This document shows positions 1 through 5,850 of a stretch of DNA of 11,571 bases, one piece after another; the first letter of the stretch is position 1; the number at the start of each line of letters is the position of its first letter. Below the pieces are notes generated by a model. The model saw nothing but the letters and a program-made list of their open reading frames with translations, was not told where the DNA came from and ran no database searches. The position numbers and the translations under genes are program-made. The stretch lies in the NCBI GenBank assembly GCA_046541575.1, contig JBKHDA010000061.1:1-11571 (forward strand), written 5' to 3'. The stretch is from Halanaerobium sp046541575. GTDB taxonomy: Bacteria; Bacillota; Halanaerobiia; Halanaerobiales; Halanaerobiaceae.

Positions 1-33
1 AATTTATTAGGTCCGGAAGAAATAACTGAATAA
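1..33 (+). CDS. 3' end of an upstream CDS (product unknown)
   Basis: Reading frame 1 is open from the first base and ends at a TAA at 31-33, giving the C-terminal tail NLLGPEEITE. It stops 23 nt before the next start codon, a spacing usual for co-transcribed genes, so it may be the end of an operon partner of the FNT channel. Ten residues are too few to name a family and could be chance. Confidence 0.35.
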   Translation, partial: NLLGPEEITE

Positions 34-56
34 GTAATCAAAGTTGGAGAAAAAAG

Positions 57-854
57 GTGAATCGAAATAATATGCAGATGCTGTTGCTGGGAATGCTTGC
101 AGGTGCTTTTATTGCTCTGGGTGCTTATGCAGCGAATATGGTAAGTCACAGCATTATAGATAATTATGGTATTTTCAAATTCATTCAGGGAGCAGTTTTT
201 CCAGTCGGACTGATTTTAGTGCTGGTGGCAGGTGCTGACCTATTCACCGGTAATACACTGATTTTTTTGGGCTTTTTAGATAGGAAAATTAGTCTTAAAG
301 AAATGTTGAATAACTGGGTTTTAATTTACCTGGGTAATTTTATCGGATCATTAATTTTTGCTATGCTTGTTTATTATTCCGGCCTCTTAAATACTTCAGA
401 TGGTGCTCTGGGAGTCTTACATGTAAAAATCGCTGCTGATAAGGTTTCTTTAACAGCCTTTCAGATATTTATACGTGGTATTCTTGCTAATTTTCTTGTT
501 TGTCTGGCAGTCTGGATGGGAATTGGAGCTAAAGACATGGTAGGAAAAGTTCTGGCCTGTTGGTTTCCAATAATGACTTTTGTAGCCGGGGGTTTTGAAC
601 ACAGTATAGCCAATATGTATTATATACCGATAGGTATTCTGGCCAAAAGTAGTTTTGGCGAATTGGCTGGAATCAGTTCTGCTAAACTGGCAAGTTTAAA
701 TTCAGGAGGGCTGTTCTATAATTTAATATTTTCAACTGCTGGTAATATAATAGGTGGAGGAGTAATTATTAGTTTAATTTACTGGTTGATATTTAAAGTG
801 GATTCTAAAAAAGAAAGATTTGAAAAAAATGCTTCAGTTAACAAAGTTAGTTAG
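57..854 (+). CDS. Formate/nitrite transporter (FNT) family channel
   Basis: This 265-residue polytopic inner-membrane protein belongs to the FNT family, pentameric channels that pass formate, nitrite or related small anions. Both family signatures are visible: GMLAGAFIALGAYA (residues 12-25) with PVGLILVLVAGADLFTGN (49-66), and ANFLVCLAVWMG (144-155) with FVAGGFEHSIANMYYIP (175-191). The signature contains the conserved pore histidine (H182). About six hydrophobic segments are seen (roughly 8-28, 41-62, 85-108, 135-155, 162-182, 222-247), and the tail is short and charged. Length is normal. The start is GTG at 57, placed 7 nt after GGAG (46-49); an ATG at 72 is an alternative with poorer spacing. 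FocA (formate) and NirC (nitrite) cannot be told apart from sequence alone; formate would suit a fermentative anaerobe. The possible CDS end at 31-33 suggests an operon with an unseen upstream gene. Confidence 0.93.
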   Translation: MNRNNMQMLLLGMLAGAFIALGAYAANMVSHSIIDNYGIFKFIQGAVFPVGLILVLVAGADLFTGNTLIFLGFLDRKISLKEMLNNWVLIYLGNFIGSLIFAMLVYYSGLLNTSDGALGVLHVKIAADKVSLTAFQIFIRGILANFLVCLAVWMGIGAKDMVGKVLACWFPIMTFVAGGFEHSIANMYYIPIGILAKSSFGELAGISSAKLASLNSGGLFYNLIFSTAGNIIGGGVIISLIYWLIFKVDSKKERFEKNASVNKVS

Positions 855-918
855 TCTCGATTAGCTTTGACTGTATTTTTATTCTTAGATATTTGTATCT
901 TAAAGTATGCTTTATAAA

Positions 919-934
919 ATGTTTTTAAAAACAT
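919..934. repeat. Perfect 16-nt palindrome
   Basis: The sequence ATGTTTTTAAAAACAT is its own reverse complement and lies 65 nt after the FNT stop. It could be an operator-like site or a weak AT-only cruciform. It has no GC clamp and no following T tract, so it is not a convincing terminator. In DNA this AT-rich, chance is possible. Confidence 0.35.
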
Positions 935-959
935 AAAGATTATAGATAATTTTAAAAAA

Positions 960-1030
960 GAGAAGTCCTTCTTTAAATAATAGGAGAATATTTATCAGAG
1001 AAATAAAAATAAGCACAGGGAGGACTTCTC
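960..1030. repeat. 71-bp element bounded by 10-bp inverted repeats
   Basis: GAGAAGTCCT at 960-969 is matched perfectly by AGGACTTCTC at 1021-1030, with 51 nt between. The right arm overlaps a strong Shine-Dalgarno-like AGGGAGGA (1017-1024) in front of an ATG at 1034. The layout resembles a shrunken insertion element, or an RNA hairpin that masks a ribosome site. No target-site duplication is evident and no T tract follows. The family is not recognised. Confidence 0.5.
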
Positions 1031-1033
1031 ATA

Positions 1034-1069
1034 ATGATTATAGCATTTATTAGATTAGCGAAATTTTGA
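1034..1069 (+). other. Possible 11-residue mini-ORF behind a strong ribosome site
   Basis: ATG at 1034 follows AGGGAGGA by 9 nt and encodes MIIAFIRLAKF before TGA (1067-1069). It could be a leader peptide or the eroded start of a lost transposase gene. Apart from the ribosome site nothing supports its translation, so this is a tentative entry. Confidence 0.2.
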
Positions 1070-1094
1070 GTGCTAAAAAATAATTAAAAAGTCC

Positions 1095-1123
1095 TTGACG
1101 AGAACCATTTATGCTGTTATAAT
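1095..1123 (+). promoter_or_regulatory. Sigma-A promoter for tRNA-Arg
   Basis: TTGACG (1095-1100), a 17-nt spacer and a perfect TATAAT (1118-1123) form a near-consensus housekeeping promoter. Transcription would begin near 1130, about 110 nt before the mature tRNA-Arg 5' end. Confidence 0.85.
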
Positions 1124-1129
1124 AATAAT

Positions 1130-1239
1130 CGTCGTCTGAAACAATCAAGTCGTTCATTAGCTGATGTTTCACGGTCTTAAACCCCAAAAAAAGGGTTTAA
1201 GAAAGGGAGAAATCCCCTATATAACAATAATCTTAATAT
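1130..1239 (+). other. Hairpin-rich 5' leader of the tRNA-Arg transcript
   Basis: The leader is unusually long for a single-tRNA transcript. It can form TGAAACA (1137-1143) with TGTTTCA (1165-1171), 7 bp around a 21-nt loop. It can then form CTTAAACCC (1176-1184) with GGGTTTAAG (1193-1201), 9 bp around an 8-nt A-rich loop. The second hairpin looks terminator-like but is followed by purines rather than a T tract, so termination is not expected. Its function is unknown; RNase P would remove it during tRNA maturation. Confidence 0.55.
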
Positions 1240-1316
<77 letters not shown>

Positions 1317-1341
1317 TTTTAAATAAGATAGCAAAACTAAA

Positions 1342-1370
1342 CTCCCGATTATTATATCAGGGAGATTTTT
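1342..1370 (+). terminator. Intrinsic terminator of tRNA-Arg
   Basis: CTCCC-GAT (1342-1349) pairs with ATC-a-GGGAG (1356-1364) as an 8-bp stem with one bulged A and a 6-nt loop, followed by TTTTT (1366-1370). It lies 25 nt after the tRNA 3' end. Confidence 0.7.
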
Positions 1371-1399
1371 ATATTTATATCCTTTTTTAATCAAAACAA

Positions 1400-1428
1400 T
1401 TCACAAACCCTTCTTAAGATTATATAAT
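1400..1428 (+). promoter_or_regulatory. Sigma-A promoter of the nitroreductase-like gene
   Basis: TTCACA (1400-1405, five of six consensus bases), a 17-nt spacer and TATAAT (1423-1428). The start codon is about 55 nt beyond the predicted transcription start, consistent with a short leader. Confidence 0.75.
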
Positions 1429-1490
1429 AAAGATAGCATATTGAAAGCGGATCAATAATCATGATTTTTAACTAAGAGGGGTTTATTAAT

Positions 1491-2249
1491 ATGAGCTTAA
1501 AAAAAATTGTTCAAAAATTAGAAGGTAAAGGGTTCTGGCTGCTTATTGTTTTATTTTGTGCAGTTTTGTTTGTTGGTATCTTGCTATTTTTCTATTTCAA
1601 CTTTTTTAATTCTCCGGATGTCTCTAATAAAGTTTCAACTTCAGAAAATGGGAAAGTAATTTCTCTGGCAGAAATAGAAAAAGAAAACGCTCAATTAGAA
1701 GAGTTAATATATAACAGACAATCAGTTAGGAGTTATAAAGATCAGGAGATTTCTTTTAAGAACATTTCTAAAATCCTCTGGTCAACTATTGGGACTACTG
1801 TTGATGGCCTTAGTGGTCCTACTCGTGCTGCACCTTCTGCTGGAGCTACTGATCCTCTGGAAATTTTTTTATTAGCCCAAAATATTAAAGATCTAGAAGC
1901 TGGCATATATCATTATCATCCTGAGGAACATCATTTAGTTAGAAAAATTGAAGGGTTAAAGATAGATTTGCTGACTGAAGCTGCTTTAAATCAGGAGGCT
2001 GTTGTTAACGCTGCAGCAGTTGTAATAATAACTGCTGATTATAGTAGAACTACAGAACGTTATGGAGACCGAGGCCGAAAATATGTCCATCTTGAAGCGG
2101 GTCATGCAGCTCAAAATGTAAATTTAATGGCTGAGAAGCTTGACCTGGGCTCAGTAAATATTGGCGCTTTTAAAGATGAAGAAATCACTTCTCTGATTGG
2201 AGAAGTTGATTATCAACCGTTACTTCTTATCCCGGTTGCAGCACCCTGA
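1491..2249 (+). CDS. Membrane-anchored SagB-type nitroreductase-family protein
   Basis: This 252-residue protein has a short basic N-terminus, one strong hydrophobic segment (about 15-38) with no lipobox or clear signal-peptidase site, a linker, and then a nitroreductase/SagB-type oxidoreductase domain from about residue 66 to the end. The domain shows the FMN-phosphate motif NRQSVRSY (75-82), RAAPSAGATDPLEIFL (112-127) and HLEAGHAAQNVNLMAEKL (200-217), all typical of the SagB/ThcOx subgroup, which binds FMN and catalyses two-electron redox reactions. The anchor probably places the domain outside the membrane, as it does in several anaerobe homologues; orientation is inferred. The start is ATG 1491, with AGAGGGG (1475-1481) at good spacing. 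No azoline-peptide partners (SagC or SagD types) or precursor peptide are nearby, so a role in peptide natural-product synthesis is not supported. The substrate is unknown. It has its own promoter and no obvious terminator before tadA. Confidence 0.85.
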   Translation: MSLKKIVQKLEGKGFWLLIVLFCAVLFVGILLFFYFNFFNSPDVSNKVSTSENGKVISLAEIEKENAQLEELIYNRQSVRSYKDQEISFKNISKILWSTIGTTVDGLSGPTRAAPSAGATDPLEIFLLAQNIKDLEAGIYHYHPEEHHLVRKIEGLKIDLLTEAALNQEAVVNAAAVVIITADYSRTTERYGDRGRKYVHLEAGHAAQNVNLMAEKLDLGSVNIGAFKDEEITSLIGEVDYQPLLLIPVAAP

Positions 2250-2268
2250 AAATTATCCTAAAAAAACC

Positions 2269-2297
2269 TTGCAAAAGCTAAAAGCAGCTGTTATAAT
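2269..2297 (+). promoter_or_regulatory. Sigma-A promoter of tadA
   Basis: TTGCAA (2269-2274), a 17-nt spacer and a perfect TATAAT (2292-2297). Transcription would start near 2304, giving a leader of about 40 nt. The transcript would also carry tRNA-Ser(CGA), for which no separate promoter is visible. Confidence 0.78.
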
Positions 2298-2344
2298 AGT
2301 TAATGTTGCAAGTTAAAATGTAGCATTTATTCAGGAGATATTCT

Positions 2345-2809
2345 ATGGAAAATGATATAAAATATATGAAGATGGCCCTGGCAGAAGCCAGGAAAGCTTA
2401 TCAAAGAGCTGAAGTTCCAATCGGTGCAGTTGTTGTCTGTAATGATCAGGTTGTTGGCCGTGGGTTTAATCTCCGGGAGCAAACTCAGGACCCGACTTCT
2501 CATGCTGAAATGATTGCTCTGAGAGAAGCAGCCGCAAATGAGGCCAGCTGGCGGCTGGAAGACTGTCAGCTTTATGTGACTTTAGAGCCCTGCCCGATGT
2601 GTGCAGGAGCAATACTACAGTCGCGGATTAAGCGCCTTGTTTATGGAGCCAGTGATCCCAAAGCAGGAGCTGTTAGAAGCCTTTATCAGCTTTTAGATGA
2701 TGATCGTTTTAATCATCAGGTCGAAGTTGAGTCAGGTGTGATGGAAAAAGAATCAGCTCAGCTTTTAAAAGATTTTTTCCGTGAGTTAAGACAACGGAAG
2801 GATGGGTGA
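2345..2809 (+). CDS. tadA: tRNA-specific adenosine deaminase TadA
   Basis: TadA converts adenosine to inosine at wobble position 34 of tRNA-Arg(ACG), letting one tRNA read CGU, CGC and CGA. The zinc-dependent cytidine/deoxycytidylate deaminase fold is clear: HAE (53-55) supplies a zinc ligand and the proton-shuttling glutamate, and PCPMC (82-86) supplies the two cysteine ligands. The length of 154 residues is normal. ATG 2345 follows AGGAGA (2333-2338) by 6 nt. The coding region overlaps the downstream tRNA-Ser(CGA) by 14 nt: the last codons and stop lie inside the tRNA acceptor stem and its following bases. The gene order tadA - ffs - dnaX - ybaB - recR is the same as in Bacillus. Its substrate tRNA is encoded at 1240-1316, about 1 kb upstream. 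Confidence 0.97.
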   Translation: MENDIKYMKMALAEARKAYQRAEVPIGAVVVCNDQVVGRGFNLREQTQDPTSHAEMIALREAAANEASWRLEDCQLYVTLEPCPMCAGAILQSRIKRLVYGASDPKAGAVRSLYQLLDDDRFNHQVEVESGVMEKESAQLLKDFFRELRQRKDG

Positions 2810-2888
2810 GTCTGGCTGAAACCGCTCGACTCGAAATCGAGTAGACAGTTCTGCTGTCTCGAGGGTTCAAATCCCTCTCCTTCCGCCA
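2796..2888 (+). tRNA. tRNA-Ser (anticodon CGA)
   Basis: This is a class II tRNA. The acceptor stem GGAAGGA/TCCTTCC is perfect, the anticodon stem CTCGA/TCGAG holds loop CTCGAAA (anticodon CGA, reading UCG), the long variable arm is GACAG-ttctg-CTGTC, and the T arm is GAGGG-TTCAAAT-CCCTC. The discriminator G is followed by an encoded CCA (2886-2888). The first 14 nt lie inside tadA. No promoter is evident between the tadA start and this tRNA, so it is probably cut out of the tadA transcript. Confidence 0.96.
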
Positions 2889-2937
2889 TTAGATTTTATC
2901 AGCCATAGAATCATATATAAATTTTCAAAGTAGAGAC

Positions 2938-3056
2938 TTAGAATTGGAGTAATTAAGTTAGGGTTTTATCTAACTTCTGACGGCCTCGATGGCCAAATAC
3001 TGAAACTAACCTTGCGTATTATTAAAGAAAGTTTCAGTGCAACCTCCAACTTCTAA
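2938..3056 (+). ncRNA. Candidate structured RNA with a four-way junction, family unknown
   Basis: The spacer between the two tRNA-Ser genes folds into a closed multibranch structure. P1 pairs 2938-2949 (TTAGAATTGGAG) with 3044-3056 (CTCCAA-c-TTCTAA), 12 bp with one bulged C. Inside are three hairpins: P2 AAGTTAG (2955-2961) with CTAACTT (2970-2976); P3 GGCC (2982-2985) with GGCC (2991-2994) around TCGAT; and P4 ACTGAAACT (2999-3007) with AGTTTCAGT (3030-3038). P1 ends 3 nt before tRNA-Ser(GGA), so RNase P could release it as a separate RNA. A weak -10-like TATAAA (2916-2921) lies upstream. I do not recognise any Rfam riboswitch or ribozyme core. Folding by eye only; it may be a cis element, a tRNA leader or a mobile palindromic repeat. 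Confidence 0.5.
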
Positions 3057-3059
3057 CAA

Positions 3060-3153
<94 letters not shown>

Positions 3154-3180
3154 AAAAATTTTATAATTTTTGTTAAGATT

Positions 3181-3453
3181 TGGCCGCACTAGATGGGGTG
3201 GTAGCGGTACCCTATAACCTGCAAACCGCTATAGCAGGATTGACGCCGTGGCTGAGGATTTTTTCTTTCAGGGTCTGGCCCTGATAAGTAGTGTTGACAA
3301 TTGGGTCTCGCGCAATGAAGTCTTGTGAACCCCGTCAGGTCCGGGAGGAAGCAGCGGTAAGCAAGTCGCTTCATGTGCCGCGAGGGTGCCTGGTTCGAGC
3401 CAACTGTCAGGGTAACGCCTGGGAGAAAATCTTCGAAACACGGTGTGCGGCCA
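3181..3453 (+). ncRNA. ffs: Signal recognition particle RNA, large Bacillus type
   Basis: This is the RNA core of the SRP, which binds Ffh and delivers nascent membrane proteins to FtsY. The ends pair perfectly: TGGCCGCAC (3181-3189) with GTGCGGCCA (3445-3453). The Alu domain shows GGGGTGGTAGCGG near 3195 and the matching CCGCTATAGCAGG. The domain IV apex is GTCAGGTCC-GGGA-GGAAGCAGC (3334-3354), including the Ffh-binding loops; its tetraloop is GGGA rather than the more usual GGAA, still within the GNRA pattern. The length of about 273 nt fits Firmicutes that retain the Alu domain. A TATAAT-like -10 at 3162-3167 has no good -35, so expression may depend on readthrough from the tRNAs. Ends are set by base pairing and may be off by a few nucleotides. 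Confidence 0.95.
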
Positions 3454-3460
3454 CTTTTTT

Positions 3461-3485
3461 AAAACACCCGGAATAGGGTGTTTTT
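3461..3485 (+). terminator. Intrinsic terminator of SRP RNA
   Basis: AAAACACCC (3461-3469) pairs with GGGTGTTTT (3476-3484) around the loop GGAATA and runs into a T tract. It separates ffs from dnaX; a TATAAT at 3490-3495 follows but lacks a recognisable -35. Confidence 0.85.
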
Positions 3486-3515
3486 GTTATATAATATTAT
3501 TTTGAGGTGAAAAAA

Positions 3516-5540
3516 ATGTCCTTTCTCTCTCTTTATCGAAAATACAGGCCAGAAAATTTCAATGATCTGATCGGTCAGGATCAGGTTAAACAGACTTTAA
3601 AAAACGCTCTAAAAAATGATAGAGTAACTCATGCCTATCTATTTGCTGGTCCCCGGGGAACAGGAAAAACTTCGATGGCCAAGGTTTTTGCCAAGTCACT
3701 TAATTGTGCCAGTCCATCTGCAGATTTTGAACCCTGTGGAGAATGCAATTCCTGTCAGCGCATAGAAAAGGGTAATTCTCTTGATGTGATTGAAATCGAT
3801 GCTGCTTCTAACCGCGGTATTGACGAAATTAGAGAATTGAGAGAAAAGGTAAAATTTTATCCCGGTGAGGGTAAATATAAGGTATATATTATAGATGAGG
3901 TGCATATGCTGACCAAAGGTGCTTTCAATGCTCTTTTAAAAACTCTGGAAGAACCGCCTGAAAGTGTGGTTTTTATTCTGGCAACTACTGAGCCTCATGA
4001 TGTAATCACAACAATAATGTCCCGCTGTCAGCGTTTCGATTTCACTTTATTAACCTTAACTAATCTAAAAAAGCGTTTAAAATACATTGCTGAGGCTGAA
4101 GGTTATGAAATTGATAAAGAATCACTTGATATTTTAGCGCGCAGTGCCCGCGGCGGAATGAGAGATGCAATTAGCCTTTTAGATCAGGCTATCTCTTTTA
4201 GTGATGGTCAGCTTAGTGTAGAAGAAATTTCGCGGATGCTGGGCAGAATTGATAAATCAGATTTAAAAGAATTTTTACTCCATTTAAGTAAAAATAGAAG
4301 TCAGCAGGCTCTGGAGCTGTTAAACAAACAGCTGGAATCAGGTCTTGGTATAGAGAGATTTAGTGATGAACTAATAGAATACTGTCGTGAATTACTTTTA
4401 ATTAAAGAATGCGGCATTGATTCTGGTATTCTCGAATATTCCCGCAGTTATTTAGAGGAAATTGCTTCTGTAGCTGCCAATTTAAGTACTAAAAAGATAA
4501 CAAATATTATTGATGAATTTGCATCTTTAAAAGATAAATTAAGATCAAGTGCCAGACCCCGTTTACAATTGGAGATAAGTGTTATAAAATTAAGTAGTAG
4601 AGGCAGCAGCGGTAGTTCATTGGAAGCCCGGCTTTCAGAACTGGAATTTAAACTGGATAATTTCCTTAATAATAAGGATCACTCCGAGCGGCCGCAGTTT
4701 ATTCATAAAAAGGAAGCTGCTGAAAATAAAAAAACAGAAAACAAAACTGAAAGCAGCATAGAAACTAAAGCTGAAAAAACTGAAAAGCCAAAAAAATCTG
4801 CTCAAGTTGAGTCAAAAAACAAACAGGCTCAGGCTAAGGATCAGTCAGAATCTGTTCAAAAAGAAAAAGCTACACCAGAACAAGCTGCTTCTAAGGCTGC
4901 AGGAAAAGAAGAAAACTTTCAGGAAAAAGATACAGCAGATAAAGCTGTCAGCCTGACCCGGGTTAAAGAAAACTGGGCCAGAGTTTTAAAGGAAATTCGT
5001 CAGCTTGATGTTTCAGTACAGGCGCTTTTAAGAGAGGGTTCTCCAGCAGCGGTGGAGGGGAAAACAATAATTATTGCTTTTCCGGAAAGTAAAAAATTCC
5101 ACTATAAGGGAGCTGCTTCTAATAAAGCTTTAATAGCTAGAGTGTTAAGAAATGTGTTGAATGAGGCTGTTGAGTTAGAGTTTCATCTTGGTGCTAAAAA
5201 AAAAATAAATGACAGCAAATCAGGAAGTAAGCTTGATATTCAGCCTGAAGGTCAAAATGAAGCTGCTGATTTAGTTGAAGATCGCAGTCCGGCTGCTGAT
5301 TCAAATCAGGTAAGTGCCCAGGACCATAGTTTTGATTCTAATGACTCAGAAGAACTTTCAGAAAATAATGAAGAAGACTCAGGAGAAAATAATTTCGTGA
5401 CTGGAGAACCTGCTGCTCAGGATATAGAAAATGAAACTGAGCCGGCTGGTGATTTAGATATAGAAGATTTAGCCAGGATTTTTTCTGGTGAGATTATTGA
5501 AGTTGATCAATCAATTTTAGAAAATAGAGGAGGAAATTAA
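3516..5540 (+). CDS. dnaX: DNA polymerase III subunit gamma/tau
   Basis: DnaX is the ATPase motor of the clamp loader that places the sliding clamp on DNA and links the replicase. From ATG 3516 it has 674 residues: an AAA+ module with Walker A GPRGTGKT (45-52), zinc ligands C64, C74, C77 and C80, DEVH (127-130), SRCQRF (169-174) and RGGMRDA (212-218); a helical collar to about 360; a Lys/Glu-rich linker (about 395-475); a C-terminal domain (about 478-560); and an acidic tail ending near DIEDLARIF. ATG 3516 is chosen because GAGGTG (3504-3509) is a ribosome site at 6-nt spacing and the family begins M-S-x-x-x-LYRKYRP. A GTG at 3507 overlaps that site and has none of its own. A ten-A run at codons 561-563 may yield a short gamma form. 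It forms an operon with ybaB and recR. Confidence 0.97.
   Translation: MSFLSLYRKYRPENFNDLIGQDQVKQTLKNALKNDRVTHAYLFAGPRGTGKTSMAKVFAKSLNCASPSADFEPCGECNSCQRIEKGNSLDVIEIDAASNRGIDEIRELREKVKFYPGEGKYKVYIIDEVHMLTKGAFNALLKTLEEPPESVVFILATTEPHDVITTIMSRCQRFDFTLLTLTNLKKRLKYIAEAEGYEIDKESLDILARSARGGMRDAISLLDQAISFSDGQLSVEEISRMLGRIDKSDLKEFLLHLSKNRSQQALELLNKQLESGLGIERFSDELIEYCRELLLIKECGIDSGILEYSRSYLEEIASVAANLSTKKITNIIDEFASLKDKLRSSARPRLQLEISVIKLSSRGSSGSSLEARLSELEFKLDNFLNNKDHSERPQFIHKKEAAENKKTENKTESSIETKAEKTEKPKKSAQVESKNKQAQAKDQSESVQKEKATPEQAASKAAGKEENFQEKDTADKAVSLTRVKENWARVLKEIRQLDVSVQALLREGSPAAVEGKTIIIAFPESKKFHYKGAASNKALIARVLRNVLNEAVELEFHLGAKKKINDSKSGSKLDIQPEGQNEAADLVEDRSPAADSNQVSAQDHSFDSNDSEELSENNEEDSGENNFVTGEPAAQDIENETEPAGDLDIEDLARIFSGEIIEVDQSILENRGGN
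5196..5205 (+). other. A10 slippage/frameshift candidate within dnaX
   Basis: Ten consecutive A residues encode Lys561-563 of DnaX. A transcript with nine A residues would read AAA AAA AAA TAA; one with eleven would read three lysines, Asn, Lys, then TGA. A one-base shift either way therefore truncates at once, to about 563-565 residues, removing only the acidic tail. Polymerase slippage on A runs in dnaX is established for Thermus thermophilus, and ribosomal -1 frameshifting for E. coli. Its use here is inference. Confidence 0.5.
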
Positions 5541-5541
5541 A

Positions 5542-5850
5542 ATGAATATGCAAAAAATGATGAAACAGGCACAGAAGATGCAGGCTAAGATGGCTAAGAT
5601 GCAGGAAGAGCTGGAAGAGAAGACACTTGAGGCGACTGCTGGTGGTGGTGCTGTTAAGGTAGTAGTTAATGGTAAGCAGGAAATTGTTGATCTGCAGATT
5701 GATCCTGAAGTAGTTGATCCTGAAGATGTAGAAATGCTGGAAGATTTAGTGCTGGCAGCTGTTAATCAGGGTATGCGCGAAATTCAGGAAATGGTAAATG
5801 ATGAAATGGGTAAAGTAACTGGTGGTATGAACCTACCAGGGATGCCCTAA
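5542..5850 (+). CDS. ybaB: YbaB/EbfC family nucleoid-associated protein
   Basis: This is a small DNA-binding protein of 102 residues, normal for the family, with a Met/Lys/Gln-rich N-terminal helix (about 1-30), a central beta part containing GGGAVKVVVNGKQEIVDLQI (about 34-53) and a C-terminal helix rich in acidic and Met residues. Family members form dimers and coat DNA. The gene is almost always found between dnaX and recR, as here, though its exact role is not settled. ATG 5542 follows GAGGAGG (5527-5533), which lies inside the end of dnaX; only one base separates the two genes, so translation is probably coupled. A second ATG at 5548 is less well spaced. Its stop TAA shares an A with the recR start. 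Confidence 0.95.
   Translation: MNMQKMMKQAQKMQAKMAKMQEELEEKTLEATAGGGAVKVVVNGKQEIVDLQIDPEVVDPEDVEMLEDLVLAAVNQGMREIQEMVNDEMGKVTGGMNLPGMP

Noticed and set aside
2977..2997. Resemblance to a hammerhead ribozyme core (CTGA before a hairpin)
   Set aside because: The required CUGANGA and GAA core bases around stem II do not match, and no cleavage-site strand was found.
3294..3299. TTGACA inside SRP RNA as a dnaX promoter
   Set aside because: No -10 element occurs at 16-18 nt spacing and the site lies within the structured RNA.
3189..3476. Open frames on both strands of about 61 codons
   Set aside because: Both lie within SRP RNA, whose structure and conserved apex fully explain the sequence; neither has a family match or ribosome site.
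3696..3905. Minus-strand open frame inside dnaX
   Set aside because: It is antisense to the conserved AAA+ coding region and has no convincing start signal; a shadow of the real gene.
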